From assembly GCA_030632405.1 (NCBI GenBank), contig DAOVUU010000222.1:1-5255 (forward strand): a stretch of 5,255 nucleotides of DNA. Direction: 5' to 3'. The notes below the pieces were generated by a model, which saw only the letters and a program-made list of their open reading frames with translations, did no database searches and had not been told where the DNA came from. This document shows, one piece after another, positions 1 to 5,255 of this stretch. The number at the start of each line of letters is the position of its first letter. The stretch's first letter is position 1. This stretch comes from Desulfobulbaceae bacterium (GTDB lineage: Bacteria; Desulfobacterota; Desulfobulbia; Desulfobulbales; Desulfocapsaceae). Both the position numbers and the translations under genes were made by a program.

Positions 1-1227
1 ACCAATGTCCTACAGGCCTCCTGGGAAATTTTAAACCAGGCAAATCTCTACATTCTGTTTGGACTGCTTGTCGGCGGCCTGCTTAAGGTATTTTTATCGC
101 CGGCATATGTGGCTGCACATCTGGGTTCAGGACGCTATCGTTCAGTATTCAAAGCCGCCCTTCTCGGCATTCCCATCCCACTCTGCTCCTGTGGGGTGCT
201 GCCCGCAGCGGCATCCCTCAAAAAACAGGGCGCAAACAACGGCGCCACCACTGCGTTTCTTATATCTACTCCGGAATCAGGTGTAGACTCCATCTCGATC
301 ACCTGGGCCCTGCTTGATCCCTTGATGACCGTAGCCAGACCTGTTTCCGCCTTTGTCTCCGCCTTTTCTGCCGGTCTGGCGGAAAATTTCTTTAACCCGC
401 CAGACAGACAGACCAATATTAAAGCAGATCTGGCTTGTCCTATCGACAACTGCTGTGACGGGATAAACTGCCCGCCGGAGAAACATAAAAAGCACCATAG
501 TTTTATCGAAAAATGCAGAGCAGGGGTCGGTTATGCCGGTGGCGAGCTCTGGAGTGAACTTGCAGGCTGGTTCTTTGTCGGCATTCTGCTGGCCGGAATC
601 ATCACAGTACTGGTTCCAGATGATATGATCTCCCGCTATCTGGGCGGTGGCATATCTTCCATGCTGCTTATGCTTTTATTCGGCATCCCTCTCTATATCT
701 GCGCAACAGCTTCAACACCCATTGCGGCAGCCCTGATTATGAAAGGCGTCAGTCCCGGCACTGCTTTAGTTTTTCTCCTTGTTGGACCCGCAACCAACAT
801 AACCTCATTATCCGTGTTGATTGGCATTCTCGGTAAGCGGGCAAGTGTTTTATACCTGCTCAGCATTGGTGTAATAAGTGTACTTTGCGGCCTGCTGCTG
901 GACGCTGTCTATCTATCTCTTGGTATATCAGCGGTGGCGATAGCCGGTCAGGCGGTAGAATTCATACCCCGTGGTTTAATACTGGCCGCCACCCTGCTCC
1001 TGTTTGCTCTCTCGATCAAGCCACTTTCCCGAATCATTCGGGGCTGGTTCTCAGGTGACAGCGGCTGCGGTTGTTCAGCTGAAACCTGCACCACCGGTCA
1101 TAATCATAGCCACAATTCGGGGCATGGTAAAGATGTGTCCGGGTGCAGTTGCAGTGATAGCGGCAATACAAGTGATCCAGAACCATTGCATTTAAAGGAT
1201 ATGCGCTCTGATAAAACAAATCAGTGA
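1..1227 (+). CDS. SO_0444-type heavy-metal (Cu/Zn) efflux permease, 5'-truncated by the window edge
   Basis: Polytopic inner-membrane permease of the DUF318/SO_0444 family, thought to export copper or zinc. The frame is open from base 1 and the family's conserved sequence begins at once, so the true start lies outside the window, probably only a short way upstream; the GTG at 109 would delete the first membrane segment. 408 residues are visible. Counting from base 1, the first half has a membrane helix at about 16-33 and the signature PLCSCGVLPAAASL (Cys62, Cys64), followed by AFLISTPESGVDS. The second half repeats the theme with FGIPLYICATASTP (Cys234) and FLLVGPATN, fitting a two-repeat permease. 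A hydrophilic loop carries Cys146, Cys151, Cys152 and Cys157 plus the HKKHH cluster (162-166). The C-terminal tail (about 355-385) holds Cys356, 358, 363, 382, 384 and His367, 369, 371, 375, suited to binding soft metals. The metal is inferred from family and Cys/His content; family assignment is firm, substrate less so. Confidence 0.85.
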   Translation, partial: TNVLQASWEILNQANLYILFGLLVGGLLKVFLSPAYVAAHLGSGRYRSVFKAALLGIPIPLCSCGVLPAAASLKKQGANNGATTAFLISTPESGVDSISITWALLDPLMTVARPVSAFVSAFSAGLAENFFNPPDRQTNIKADLACPIDNCCDGINCPPEKHKKHHSFIEKCRAGVGYAGGELWSELAGWFFVGILLAGIITVLVPDDMISRYLGGGISSMLLMLLFGIPLYICATASTPIAAALIMKGVSPGTALVFLLVGPATNITSLSVLIGILGKRASVLYLLSIGVISVLCGLLLDAVYLSLGISAVAIAGQAVEFIPRGLILAATLLLFALSIKPLSRIIRGWFSGDSGCGCSAETCTTGHNHSHNSGHGKDVSGCSCSDSGNTSDPEPLHLKDMRSDKTNQ

Positions 1228-1250
1228 TGGCATCGTAAAAACCATCTTAC

Positions 1251-2264
1251 TCAATACCCCTGTGGGTTTTGTTTTTGCCATCGCCAGGTATCTTCGCACA
1301 TTTCACGCAACCCGAATCGTGCTTTCCAATCCAGTTCCTCCAGTGCCTTTGTCGGGTCAGCGTAACACGCTGCAATATCCCCCGGGCGGCGCCCGACAAT
1401 TTCATAGGGAATCTCCCTGTCATTAACCTCTGCAAAGGTTGATACCATTTCAAGAACGCTATACCCCTTCCCCGTCCCGAGATTATAAACAACGACTCCC
1501 GGAGACTCAGACAGCTTATCAAGTGCCTTGACATGCCCCAGTGCCAGATCAACTACGTGGATATAATCTCTTACCCCTGTTCCGTCGGGGGTTGGATAAT
1601 CATTTCCAAAAACTTGAACCTGCTGCAATTTCCCAACGGCCACCTGGGAAATATAGGGGACTAAATTATTGGGGATACCGTCAGGATCTTCTCCGATACG
1701 GCCACTTTTATGTGCTCCAACCGGATTAAAATAACGAAGAAGACAGATATTCCAATCCCTGTCTGCAATATGAAGATCCTGCAGGATCTCCTCAATCATC
1801 AGCTTTGTTCTTCCGTACGGGTTGGTACAGGACAGTGGAAACTCTTCAGTGATCGGTACAGTCCTGGGATCACCGTAAACTGTGGCAGAGGAACTGAATA
1901 TAATGTTTTTCACCCCGAAACCGGACATCACCCTGCAGAGAATAAGCGTTCCGCTGATATTATTATGATAATAGAGCAATGGCTGTTCCACCGATTCTCC
2001 CACCGCTTTTTTCCCGGCAAAATGGATAACAGCATCGAACGGGGTGGCCGCCTCAGTAAAAACCTCTTCAAGTGAAGATTCATCCAACAGGTTAACCTGA
2101 CAAAAAGAAATATTCTTGCCCGTGAGCAGTTCTACACGACGCAACGACTCCCTGCTGGAATTGGAGAGATCATCAACAACAGTTACTGTGTGATTATTAT
2201 TGAGCAACTCAAGACAGGTATGGCTGCCAATGTATCCGGCCCCGCCTGTGACTAATACATGCAT
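1251..2264 (-). CDS. galE: UDP-glucose 4-epimerase (predicted also to accept UDP-N-acetylhexosamines)
   Basis: NAD+-dependent cytoplasmic epimerase interconverting UDP-glucose and UDP-galactose, for galactose use and for polysaccharide and LPS precursors. It is a short-chain dehydrogenase (extended SDR) with an N-terminal Rossmann fold: GGAGYIG at residues 7-13, DDLSNSS at 31-37, and [11 protein letters not shown] at 81-91. The catalytic triad is visible as Ser124 (in SSSATVYG), Tyr150 and Lys154 (YGRTK). The C-terminal sugar-binding part has [31 protein letters not shown] and [10 protein letters not shown]. At 337 residues it nearly equals E. coli GalE (338) and ends in the similar PQGY. I chose the ATG at 2264 because MHVLVTGG matches the usual GalE N-terminus and GAGG lies 6 bases upstream. 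An in-frame ATG at 2276 adds four residues (MRRN), has its own GAGG 10 bases upstream, and cannot be excluded. Cys300 replaces E. coli Tyr299, a specificity residue. It stands alone, convergent with the permease and divergent from the tautomerase. Confidence 0.96.
   Translation of the reverse strand: MHVLVTGGAGYIGSHTCLELLNNNHTVTVVDDLSNSSRESLRRVELLTGKNISFCQVNLLDESSLEEVFTEAATPFDAVIHFAGKKAVGESVEQPLLYYHNNISGTLILCRVMSGFGVKNIIFSSSATVYGDPRTVPITEEFPLSCTNPYGRTKLMIEEILQDLHIADRDWNICLLRYFNPVGAHKSGRIGEDPDGIPNNLVPYISQVAVGKLQQVQVFGNDYPTPDGTGVRDYIHVVDLALGHVKALDKLSESPGVVVYNLGTGKGYSVLEMVSTFAEVNDREIPYEIVGRRPGDIAACYADPTKALEELDWKARFGLREMCEDTWRWQKQNPQGY
1254..1276 (+). terminator. possible weak rho-independent terminator for the permease gene
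   Basis: A short hairpin (ACCC at 1256-1259, loop CTGT, GGGT at 1264-1267) is followed directly by a T-rich run ending at 1276. It lies just past the permease stop, inside the 3' end of galE. The stem is only four pairs, so this is tentative. The gap itself (1228-1250) also allows a loose GATGG/CCATC pairing (1226-1230 with 1242-1246). Confidence 0.3.
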
Positions 2265-2270
2265 GTTTCG

Positions 2271-2274
2271 CCTC
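2271..2274 (-). promoter_or_regulatory. ribosome binding site supporting the inner galE start
   Basis: Read on the - strand, GAGG sits 6 bases before the ATG at 2264. A second GAGG (2287-2290) sits 10 bases before the alternative ATG at 2276. Both starts are therefore served; spacing and homology favour the inner one. Confidence 0.5.
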
Positions 2275-2311
2275 ATTTAAAAAAATCCTCTTTATAGCTT
2301 AGACAAAAAAA

Positions 2312-2324
2312 GGTATGCTATACC
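2312..2324. repeat. short perfect inverted repeat in the galE/tautomerase spacer
   Basis: GGTAT at 2312-2316 and ATACC at 2320-2324 are exact inverted copies around the centre GCT. It lies in the divergent spacer, so it could be an operator half-site pair, but 5-base arms also occur by chance. Confidence 0.3.
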
Positions 2325-2347
2325 CGAAGCCACGAATGGCCTCTCAA
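2317..2347 (-). promoter_or_regulatory. weak candidate galE promoter
   Basis: On the - strand, TTGAGA (2342-2347, five of six matches to TTGACA) is followed 19 bases later by TATAGC (2317-2322). The spacing is long and the -10 poor, so this is only a candidate. The -10 falls within the inverted repeat at 2312-2324, which could affect its use. Confidence 0.22.
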
Positions 2348-2388
2348 TGGAACATAAAACAGATACTTTTTCATCAGGAGTTTATACT

Positions 2389-2577
2389 ATGCCATACGTA
2401 AATATCAGAGTTGCGGGAACCCTTACAAAAACACAGAAGGAAAAGATAAGCCAGGGAGTAACCGACGTCATAGCCAAAGAGGCCAACAAACCACCGGAAG
2501 CTATACTTATCTTTATAGATGAAGTAGCCCATGAAAATATTGCCAAGAGCGGCAAATTGATGACACCTCCCAAATAA
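2389..2577 (+). CDS. 4-oxalocrotonate tautomerase-like small protein
   Basis: Small cytoplasmic tautomerase-superfamily protein of 62 residues (61 after Met removal), close to the 62-residue mature 4-OT. Members use an N-terminal proline as general base for keto-enol tautomerisation and normally assemble as hexamers of beta-alpha-beta subunits. The start is fixed by the chemistry: Met must be followed at once by Pro, and the ATG at 2389 gives MPYVNIRVAG with AGGAG (2376-2380) 8 bases upstream. The upstream in-frame ATG at 2347 would bury Pro1 behind 14 residues and is rejected. The visible order is strand 1 (PYVNIRVAG), helix (about 14-33, TKTQKEKISQGV onward) and strand 2 (AILIFIDEV, about 38-46). 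Arg11 and Arg39 of classical 4-OT (mature numbering) are absent: the corresponding stretches read AGTLTKTQ and EAILIFID. The natural substrate therefore cannot be named, and no catabolic genes adjoin it. It is monocistronic, divergent from galE and convergent with the ligase gene. Confidence 0.88.
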   Translation: MPYVNIRVAGTLTKTQKEKISQGVTDVIAKEANKPPEAILIFIDEVAHENIAKSGKLMTPPK

Positions 2578-2590
2578 ACTGCCCCGCCCT

Positions 2591-2616
2591 GTCGTTCCCG
2601 CCTCCGCGGGAATGAC
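2591..2616. repeat. 26-base near-perfect palindrome between convergent genes (REP-like element or bidirectional terminator)
   Basis: Arms of 11 bases (2591-2601 and 2606-2616) pair around a CTCC loop. The only non-Watson-Crick position is a G-T pair (2594/2613), which can wobble in + strand RNA but is an A-C mismatch in - strand RNA. The core TTCCCGC/GCGGGAA resembles palindromes scattered between genes in many proteobacterial genomes. It lies 14 bases after the tautomerase stop and 3 bases beyond the ligase stop. No T-run follows on either strand, so it is not a textbook terminator, though such a stem could stop or protect both transcripts. Confidence 0.6.
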
Positions 2617-2618
2617 AT

Positions 2619-4580
2619 TTACCTCCCGGCCAGCTCAAGATATTCCTGTTCACTTATCACACTTACCCCAAGCTCTTCAGCTTTTTTTATTTTTGTACCG
2701 CCTACTCTCATTCCCGTAACAAGGATATCGGTCTTTCCGGTAACAGTGCTGCCGATCTTCGCTCCGAGCCCTCTAGCCTGTTTCTTCATTACATCACGAC
2801 TCCCCTGCTCCATTGCTCCAGTAAAAACGATAAGCTTATCTGTAAAGAAATTTTCCTTCACTTCTTTCTGCAAAGTTAAAAGAGGCGTCCGGGCGAGATT
2901 AAAACCACGGCTGTAAAGTTCCTGAAAAGGTCCTGAAACTGCCTGCATACCATCCACCACTGCATCAGCAGTTTTTTCTTTAAAACCCTTAATTGCGGTG
3001 ACTTCTTCCCTGGTCAGTTCAAATACTTTTTCCAGTGGATAAATGGAGAGCAACTTTTCACAATTTCCCATCCCCATTCTATAAACGCCAAAGGCAGCAA
3101 GAAAACGCCAGTCCTCTATCTGTTCATTCCTGCTGCGATGCATTTGTATCACCATATTTTCTGACTGCTTGGGCCCAAAACCCATCTCCACGAAGTCCTC
3201 CTCCGAAAGTGCATAGATTTTGGAGAGTGTCGTAATATCATGCTGATATATCTTATTTATACTGGCGGTACCAAAACCATCAATATTGCCAATAGTTTTG
3301 AAAAAATGGCCAATGGCATGGGTAATCTGGGCCGGACAATTCATATTATTGATGCAGAGCAGAAAGTCGTTATCCCAGATCAGCTTAGAGCCGCAACTCG
3401 GGCAGTTTTCAGGGATCTGGGGCTGCATCGGAGTAATAACCTGTTCTATCTTGGGAATAACCTCCCCGCTTCGTGATAACTTGATTACAGTTCCAGGTCC
3501 GACTCCCTTCTTCCGCACCATATTATAGTGGTGTACACTGACCCTTTTAATTAATGCGCCACTCAATCGAGTGGGCTCGATTTCCGCCACCGGATTCACT
3601 CTACCAGACCGGGAAGTCTGTGGAATCACCTTCAACACCTTGACTATAGCAGTTTCAGTATTCTTCTTGAAGGCTATCTGCCACCGGTGATGATGACGTG
3701 TCGCTCCCATAGCCGCTTTAATCTTACCGTCCACAATTTCCAGAACTATGCCGTCAATATCGTAATCTATCCGATTCCAGAGCCCATCGATGATATGGTG
3801 AAAATCCTCTGCAAGCTCACTCCACCCCCCTCGCCACTCGGGCAGAAGGGAAAAAGGAAAAAAAACAGCTTCACCGCACCTGATAGCTTCAGCAGCAGGC
3901 TCTTCCAGTTCTTTTTCCTTGATTAGACTCGCCTGAAAATTCCTGGAATTATCAAAATATCGAGCCAGATTTTCCCTGAAATAGCTGCGGCTGACAACTA
4001 TCTCTCCCGCACCCAGACCACGGTCTCCGCCGACTGCAATTTTGAGCCCACGATCAAAGACTCTACTTATATCAGTCCCTCTCCTGCCATCGCCCCTTGT
4101 ATACAACTTCCTGCCATCATCATAGGCGGCAAAGCCGTCAAGTTTAGGCGTCGCCTTAAAAATCAAAGAATCAAAACCGGTTCCATTTTCAAGTGCCGCT
4201 TTCTCAATTCGTCTGGCCCAGCGTTGCACGGTTGCAAAGTCGTACGATTTTTCTGTAGAAAGCATGCGAACCGGCAACTTCACAGTTTTACCGGACAGCA
4301 GGGGCTCAGGTTCCACCCTATGTAGAAAAGAGTGACTCGGGTTTCTCCTTTTCAATTCCGCCAAAAATACAAAATCATACCGGTCGTCACTCACCAGCGG
4401 AACTCCGCCGCGATAAAGCAGATTGGCAAGAATGAGAAATTCGAGCAGGGCCTCATCTGCAACGGTTGTAACAGCAACCTCCTCAGTTGCTATTCCAACT
4501 ACCTCTTTTTCTTTAAGAAACTGCTGGACATGCCCTGTATCCATGATAATTTCTTTCTGTTCCCGGCTAAAGTACTTCAT
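2619..4580 (-). CDS. divergent NAD+-dependent DNA ligase (LigA-like)
   Basis: Seals nicks in duplex DNA via an enzyme-AMP intermediate made from NAD+. At 653 residues it has the full LigA order. Domain Ia is at about 40-85 (Tyr56, Tyr68, Asp69 kept). In the adenylation domain, KLDG gives nucleophile Lys146, with TRGDGRRGTDI at 161-171, GEI at 192-194 (Glu193), DGIV at 276-279 and AFK (Lys305). The OB fold is at about 312-382 (NPVAEIEP, SRSGEVIPKI). A zinc finger has Cys393, 396, 409, 415, followed by helix-hairpin-helix repeats (about 425-560) and a C-terminal BRCT (about 578-653). The ATG at 4580 is chosen because GAAGG lies 5 bases upstream and the frame further upstream is antisense to ltaE. 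Other starts are 4622 (weak AGGA 11 bases away) and 4544 (poor site, nearer typical N-terminal length). Several substrate contacts differ from E. coli LigA (see findings), suggesting a secondary ligase rather than the essential one; I withhold the symbol ligA for that reason. Confidence 0.88.
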   Translation of the reverse strand: MKYFSREQKEIIMDTGHVQQFLKEKEVVGIATEEVAVTTVADEALLEFLILANLLYRGGVPLVSDDRYDFVFLAELKRRNPSHSFLHRVEPEPLLSGKTVKLPVRMLSTEKSYDFATVQRWARRIEKAALENGTGFDSLIFKATPKLDGFAAYDDGRKLYTRGDGRRGTDISRVFDRGLKIAVGGDRGLGAGEIVVSRSYFRENLARYFDNSRNFQASLIKEKELEEPAAEAIRCGEAVFFPFSLLPEWRGGWSELAEDFHHIIDGLWNRIDYDIDGIVLEIVDGKIKAAMGATRHHHRWQIAFKKNTETAIVKVLKVIPQTSRSGRVNPVAEIEPTRLSGALIKRVSVHHYNMVRKKGVGPGTVIKLSRSGEVIPKIEQVITPMQPQIPENCPSCGSKLIWDNDFLLCINNMNCPAQITHAIGHFFKTIGNIDGFGTASINKIYQHDITTLSKIYALSEEDFVEMGFGPKQSENMVIQMHRSRNEQIEDWRFLAAFGVYRMGMGNCEKLLSIYPLEKVFELTREEVTAIKGFKEKTADAVVDGMQAVSGPFQELYSRGFNLARTPLLTLQKEVKENFFTDKLIVFTGAMEQGSRDVMKKQARGLGAKIGSTVTGKTDILVTGMRVGGTKIKKAEELGVSVISEQEYLELAGR

Positions 4581-4585
4581 TTTTT

Positions 4586-4590
4586 CCTTC
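4586..4590 (-). promoter_or_regulatory. ribosome binding site fixing the ligase start
   Basis: On the - strand, GAAGG is followed by AAAAA and the ATG at 4580. This is the best-placed Shine-Dalgarno-like sequence among the possible starts (4622, 4580, 4544). Confidence 0.55.
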
Positions 4591-4658
4591 GTTTTTTTGG
4601 GAGTATTAAGTAGATATGCCATGTCTGATGGGTTCCTGAAAACTCTCCATCTAACAAA

Positions 4659-4689
4659 TTGATCTTTTGCAACGCCATCGAATTTTAAT
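4659..4689 (+). promoter_or_regulatory. weak candidate ltaE promoter
   Basis: TTGATC (4659-4664) and TTTAAT (4684-4689, one mismatch to TATAAT) are separated by 19 bases, longer than ideal. The -10 uses the same AT-rich patch as the ligase candidate promoter on the other strand, so the two would overlap. About 36 bases would remain before the ATG, with GAGG at 4712-4715 as ribosome binding site. Confidence 0.22.
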
Positions 4690-4710
4690 ACTTTTTTATC
4701 TGAACTACAA
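4682..4710 (-). promoter_or_regulatory. candidate promoter for the ligase gene
   Basis: On the - strand, TTGTAG (4705-4710) and TAAAAT (4682-4687, five of six matches to the -10 consensus) are separated by exactly 17 bases. Transcription would begin near 4675, leaving a leader of about 95 bases. The -35 lies just before the ltaE ribosome binding site, so the two divergent genes share control DNA. Confidence 0.35.
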
Positions 4711-4725
4711 CGAGGAACAGTGAAC

Positions 4726-5255
4726 ATGAGAACTATCGATCTACGAAGCGATACCGTCACCAGGCCAACTAAAGAAATGCGAGAAATTATGGCCGGGGCA
4801 GAGGTTGGTGATGACGTATACGGCGACGATCCCACTGTGAACCGTCTTGAAAAACAGGCCGCTGAGATGACAGGATTTGAAGATGCTGTTTTTGCTACCA
4901 GTGGAACCCAGGCAAATCTCATAGGCATCATGTCCCATTGCCAGCGAGGTGATGAATATATCGTCGGGCAGCAGGCACACACCTATAAGTATGAAGGTGG
5001 AGGTGCTGCTGTACTGGGCAGTATCCAGCCTCAACCTGTAGAGTTTGAAAAAGACTCAACCCTTGACCTGCAAAAAGTTGAGGAAAAAATTAAAGCGGAT
5101 GATTTCCATTTTGCACGAACCCGGCTTCTCTGCCTGGAAAACACCCAGGGTGGTAGACCTCTCCCCCTGGATTACCTGCAAAAAGCAAGCGAGTTCGCGA
5201 AAAGAAAAAATCTCAAACTCCATCTGGACGGAGCTCGTCTCTTTAATGCCGTAGT
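4726..5255 (+). CDS. ltaE: low-specificity L-threonine aldolase, 3'-truncated by the window edge
   Basis: PLP-dependent cytoplasmic enzyme cleaving L-threonine and L-allo-threonine to glycine and acetaldehyde. 176 residues (about half of the family's usual length) lie in the window and the frame continues past the edge. The N-terminus reads MRTIDLRSDTVTRPT, followed by VGDDVYGDDPTVNRLE, both hallmarks of the beta-eliminating-lyase/threonine aldolase family. SGTQAN (59-64) is the PLP phosphate-binding loop, His85 matches the ring-stacking His83 of E. coli LtaE, and His128 (DDFHFAR) matches its His126. LENTQGGRPLP (137-147) and LDGARLFNA (167-175, with PLP-contacting Asp168 and Arg171) follow. 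The PLP-binding lysine lies beyond the window and could not be checked. The ATG at 4726 has GAGG (4712-4715) 10 bases upstream; a GTG at 4720 is in frame but only 4 bases from that site. Divergent from the ligase gene, with no sign of shared function. Confidence 0.95.
   Translation, partial: MRTIDLRSDTVTRPTKEMREIMAGAEVGDDVYGDDPTVNRLEKQAAEMTGFEDAVFATSGTQANLIGIMSHCQRGDEYIVGQQAHTYKYEGGGAAVLGSIQPQPVEFEKDSTLDLQKVEEKIKADDFHFARTRLLCLENTQGGRPLPLDYLQKASEFAKRKNLKLHLDGARLFNAV

Noticed and set aside
109..111. GTG at 109 as the start of the permease.
   Set aside because: Frame 1 is open to base 1, and the upstream residues form a hydrophobic segment expected at the family's N-terminus, so the gene is truncated by the window rather than starting here.
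135..498. - strand open frames of 73-104 codons within the permease gene.
   Set aside because: Antisense to conserved permease motifs (PLCSCG, STPESGVDS), with no domain or ribosome binding site that I can support.
1710..2075. 121-codon + strand open frame within galE.
   Set aside because: Its peptide resembles no family I know, and it is entirely antisense to the conserved galE sequence.
2347..2388. In-frame ATG at 2347 that would extend the tautomerase by 14 residues.
   Set aside because: The enzyme family needs Pro as the first residue after Met; the ATG at 2389 gives that and has AGGAG 8 bases upstream.
3240..3528. Two + strand open frames of about 80 codons within the ligase gene.
   Set aside because: They lie antisense to the OB-fold, zinc-finger and HhH coding region, have no recognisable motifs, and overlap each other in different frames.
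4581..4982. The ligase reading frame stays open for another 134 codons on the - strand, with a possible start at 4982.
   Set aside because: From 4726 on this stretch is antisense to the well-conserved threonine aldolase coding sequence, and the extra residues show no ligase-like sequence. The ATG at 4580 has a good ribosome binding site.

Overview
The window looks like bacterial chromosome, probably from a Gram-negative organism. The small tautomerase, the SO_0444-type metal permease and the dispersed TTCCCGC palindrome would fit a Desulfobacterota (deltaproteobacterial) host. That placement is an inference from family resemblance, not something the sequence proves. Coding density is high, base composition looks even by eye, and I see no tRNA, rRNA, CRISPR array, transposase or phage gene.

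Layout, left to right. (1) The left edge cuts into a membrane permease on the + strand (1-1227) of the SO_0444 / DUF318 type, with a Cys/His-rich loop and tail that suggest heavy-metal (Cu/Zn) efflux. (2) It converges, with a gap of only 23 bases, on galE (UDP-glucose 4-epimerase, - strand). (3) A spacer of about 125 bases separates galE from a divergently read 62-residue 4-oxalocrotonate-tautomerase-like protein (+ strand). (4) The tautomerase converges on a long - strand gene for a divergent NAD+-dependent DNA ligase. Between them is a near-perfect 26-base palindrome. (5) A 145-base divergent promoter region separates the ligase from a low-specificity L-threonine aldolase gene (ltaE, + strand), which runs off the right edge.

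The five genes alternate in direction (+ - + - +), so no two form an operon, and I see no shared pathway. Metal export, sugar-nucleotide epimerisation, DNA joining and threonine/glycine metabolism look like independent functions. I did not find a new multi-gene system. The points most worth following are: a full-domain NAD+ ligase that keeps its catalytic lysine and zinc finger but has changed several normally conserved substrate contacts; a GalE whose sugar-pocket residue is Cys (as in human GALE) rather than the E. coli Tyr, predicting activity on N-acetylated sugars; and a tautomerase that keeps Pro1 but lacks both classical catalytic arginines.
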